From a virus, in IMG/VR virus record IMGVR_UViG_3300046791_000470, positions 23,517 through 87,516 of that record: 64,000 bases of DNA, one strand, 5' to 3'. The notes under the pieces were generated by a model. It did no database searches. It saw only the letters and a program-made list of their open reading frames with translations, and was not told the DNA's origin. Below, piece by piece: positions 63,658 through 64,000 of the stretch; positions within the stretch are counted from its first letter, which is position 1, and each line of letters starts with the position of its first letter. A program made the translations under genes and the position numbers.

Positions 63658-64000
63658 TGCGGCTTCCGAACGAGCTTGCCGCTCGCGTCGAGGATGTACG
63701 GTACGTTGGCCTCGATGCCGCCTTCACCCACCTCCCCGATCACCCATCTGTATCGCCGCGCGGACGGATCCCAGCGCTTGATGAGGACCGTGCCTCTGTA
63801 GCCCGCCGTCGCCGTGCCGCTGTCGCCCGCCGTCGCCGTGCCGCTGTCGCCCGCCGTCGCCGTGCCTCTGTCGCCCGCCGTCGCCGTGCCTCTGTCGCCC
63901 GCCGTCGCCGTGCCTCTGTAGCCCGCCGTCGCCGTGCCGCTGTCGCCCGCCGTCGCCGTGCCTCTGTCGCCCGCCGTCGCCGTGCCGCTGTCGCCCGCCG
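63654..64000 (-). CDS. Octapeptide-repeat protein, N terminus outside window
   Basis: The visible part is nine or so repeats of G-[D/Y]-[S/R]-G-T-A-T-A followed by VLIKRWDPSARRYRWVIGEV, GEGGIEANVPYILD and a short charged end. The repeat resembles eight-residue beta-solenoid units such as those in ice-nucleation proteins. From memory, proteins with such repeats before a similar basic C-terminal module occur in phages and gut bacteria; this could not be checked. Stop at 63654 overlaps the next start. Confidence 0.65.
   Translation of the reverse strand, partial: AGDSGTATAGDRGTATAGDSGTATAGYRGTATAGDRGTATAGDRGTATAGDSGTATAGDSGTATAGYRGTVLIKRWDPSARRYRWVIGEVGEGGIEANVPYILDASGKLVRKPQ
63790..64000 (-). 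repeat. 24-bp tandem repeats in coding frame
   Basis: About 8.8 copies, period 24 bp, each differing at one or two positions (C/T and G/A within CTG or TAG contexts). They encode the octapeptide repeats of the gene above and run to the window edge. Such arrays change copy number by slippage or recombination. Confidence 0.85.

Noticed and set aside
63790-64000. 24-bp repeats as a CRISPR array
   Set aside because: No spacers; units are contiguous and code for an octapeptide repeat in an open frame.
1-64000. tRNA genes, integrase, attachment sites, DNA polymerase, endolysin
   Set aside because: Searched by eye for their motifs and found none that could be supported; they may lie outside the window, and a divergent endolysin could be among the unassigned genes.

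Overview
The window is about 64 kb of very GC-rich DNA, almost fully coding, with tightly overlapping genes (mostly ATGA, GTGA or TGATG stop/start overlaps). It reads as most of a genome of a contractile-tailed (myovirus-type) phage or prophage. Terminase, portal, HK97-fold-type major capsid, sheath, tube, tape measure, LysM baseplate protein, hub, spike, gp25-like and baseplate-J genes are all present in canonical order. I see no integrase, DNA polymerase, primase, helicase or tRNA, and no endolysin I can recognise, so at least one genome module lies outside the window. The host is not settled. GC content, many leaderless-looking promoters and several phage lipoproteins point to a high-GC bacterium that tolerates leaderless mRNAs. 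A Myxococcota- or Actinobacteria-like host is a guess only.

Layout. From 36.2 kb down to 1, on the minus strand, runs the late operon: a small Zn-type gene, TerS, TerL, portal, MuF-like head protein, head accessory genes, scaffold, major capsid protein, head-tail joining genes, sheath, tube, a pair of tail assembly chaperones with a -1 frameshift site, tape measure, baseplate, fibres, and finally membrane proteins and a nucleotidyltransferase-like protein. A cassette of DNA methylase, ribbon-helix-helix regulators and Zn proteins (29.0-31.0 kb), with its own promoter, sits inside this operon. From 36.3 to 64 kb lies accessory/early DNA in short operons: GNAT acetyltransferase, GerE-like HTH proteins, a Dam-like methylase, a DUF2829/Tad2 anti-Thoeris protein, a C5 methylase, a UDG-like protein, two more tail-fibre-type proteins, two giant coiled-coil proteins (694 and 1481 aa), a LuxR-type regulator, and a gene with 24-bp tandem repeats running off the right end.

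Regulation is the most striking layer. At least nine genes start 6-9 bp (one case 17 bp) downstream of a -10 box that is paired with a near-perfect TTGAC -35 box at a 17-bp (16-17) spacing. The spacer carries one of two dyad operators: class A near TGTGCAC-N6-GTGCACA at 29-41.7 kb, and class B near ATTACCGGGTAA at 48-60.5 kb. Most of these mRNAs should be leaderless. Two regulons of early/accessory operons are the simplest reading. The RHH protein at 30.7 kb, the GerE-like proteins or the LuxR-type protein are candidate regulators.

A second theme is phage lipoproteins. Five genes encode short signal peptides with lipobox-like ends, and one of them (5314-5907) displays a copy of the C-terminal domain of the neighbouring tail fibre. 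This suggests receptor masking. A third theme is sequence integrity: five genes are broken by single-base-type indels, two of them at G9 tracts. That is either assembly error or slipped-strand variation, and it affects how the Dam-like methylase and an RHH regulator should be read.
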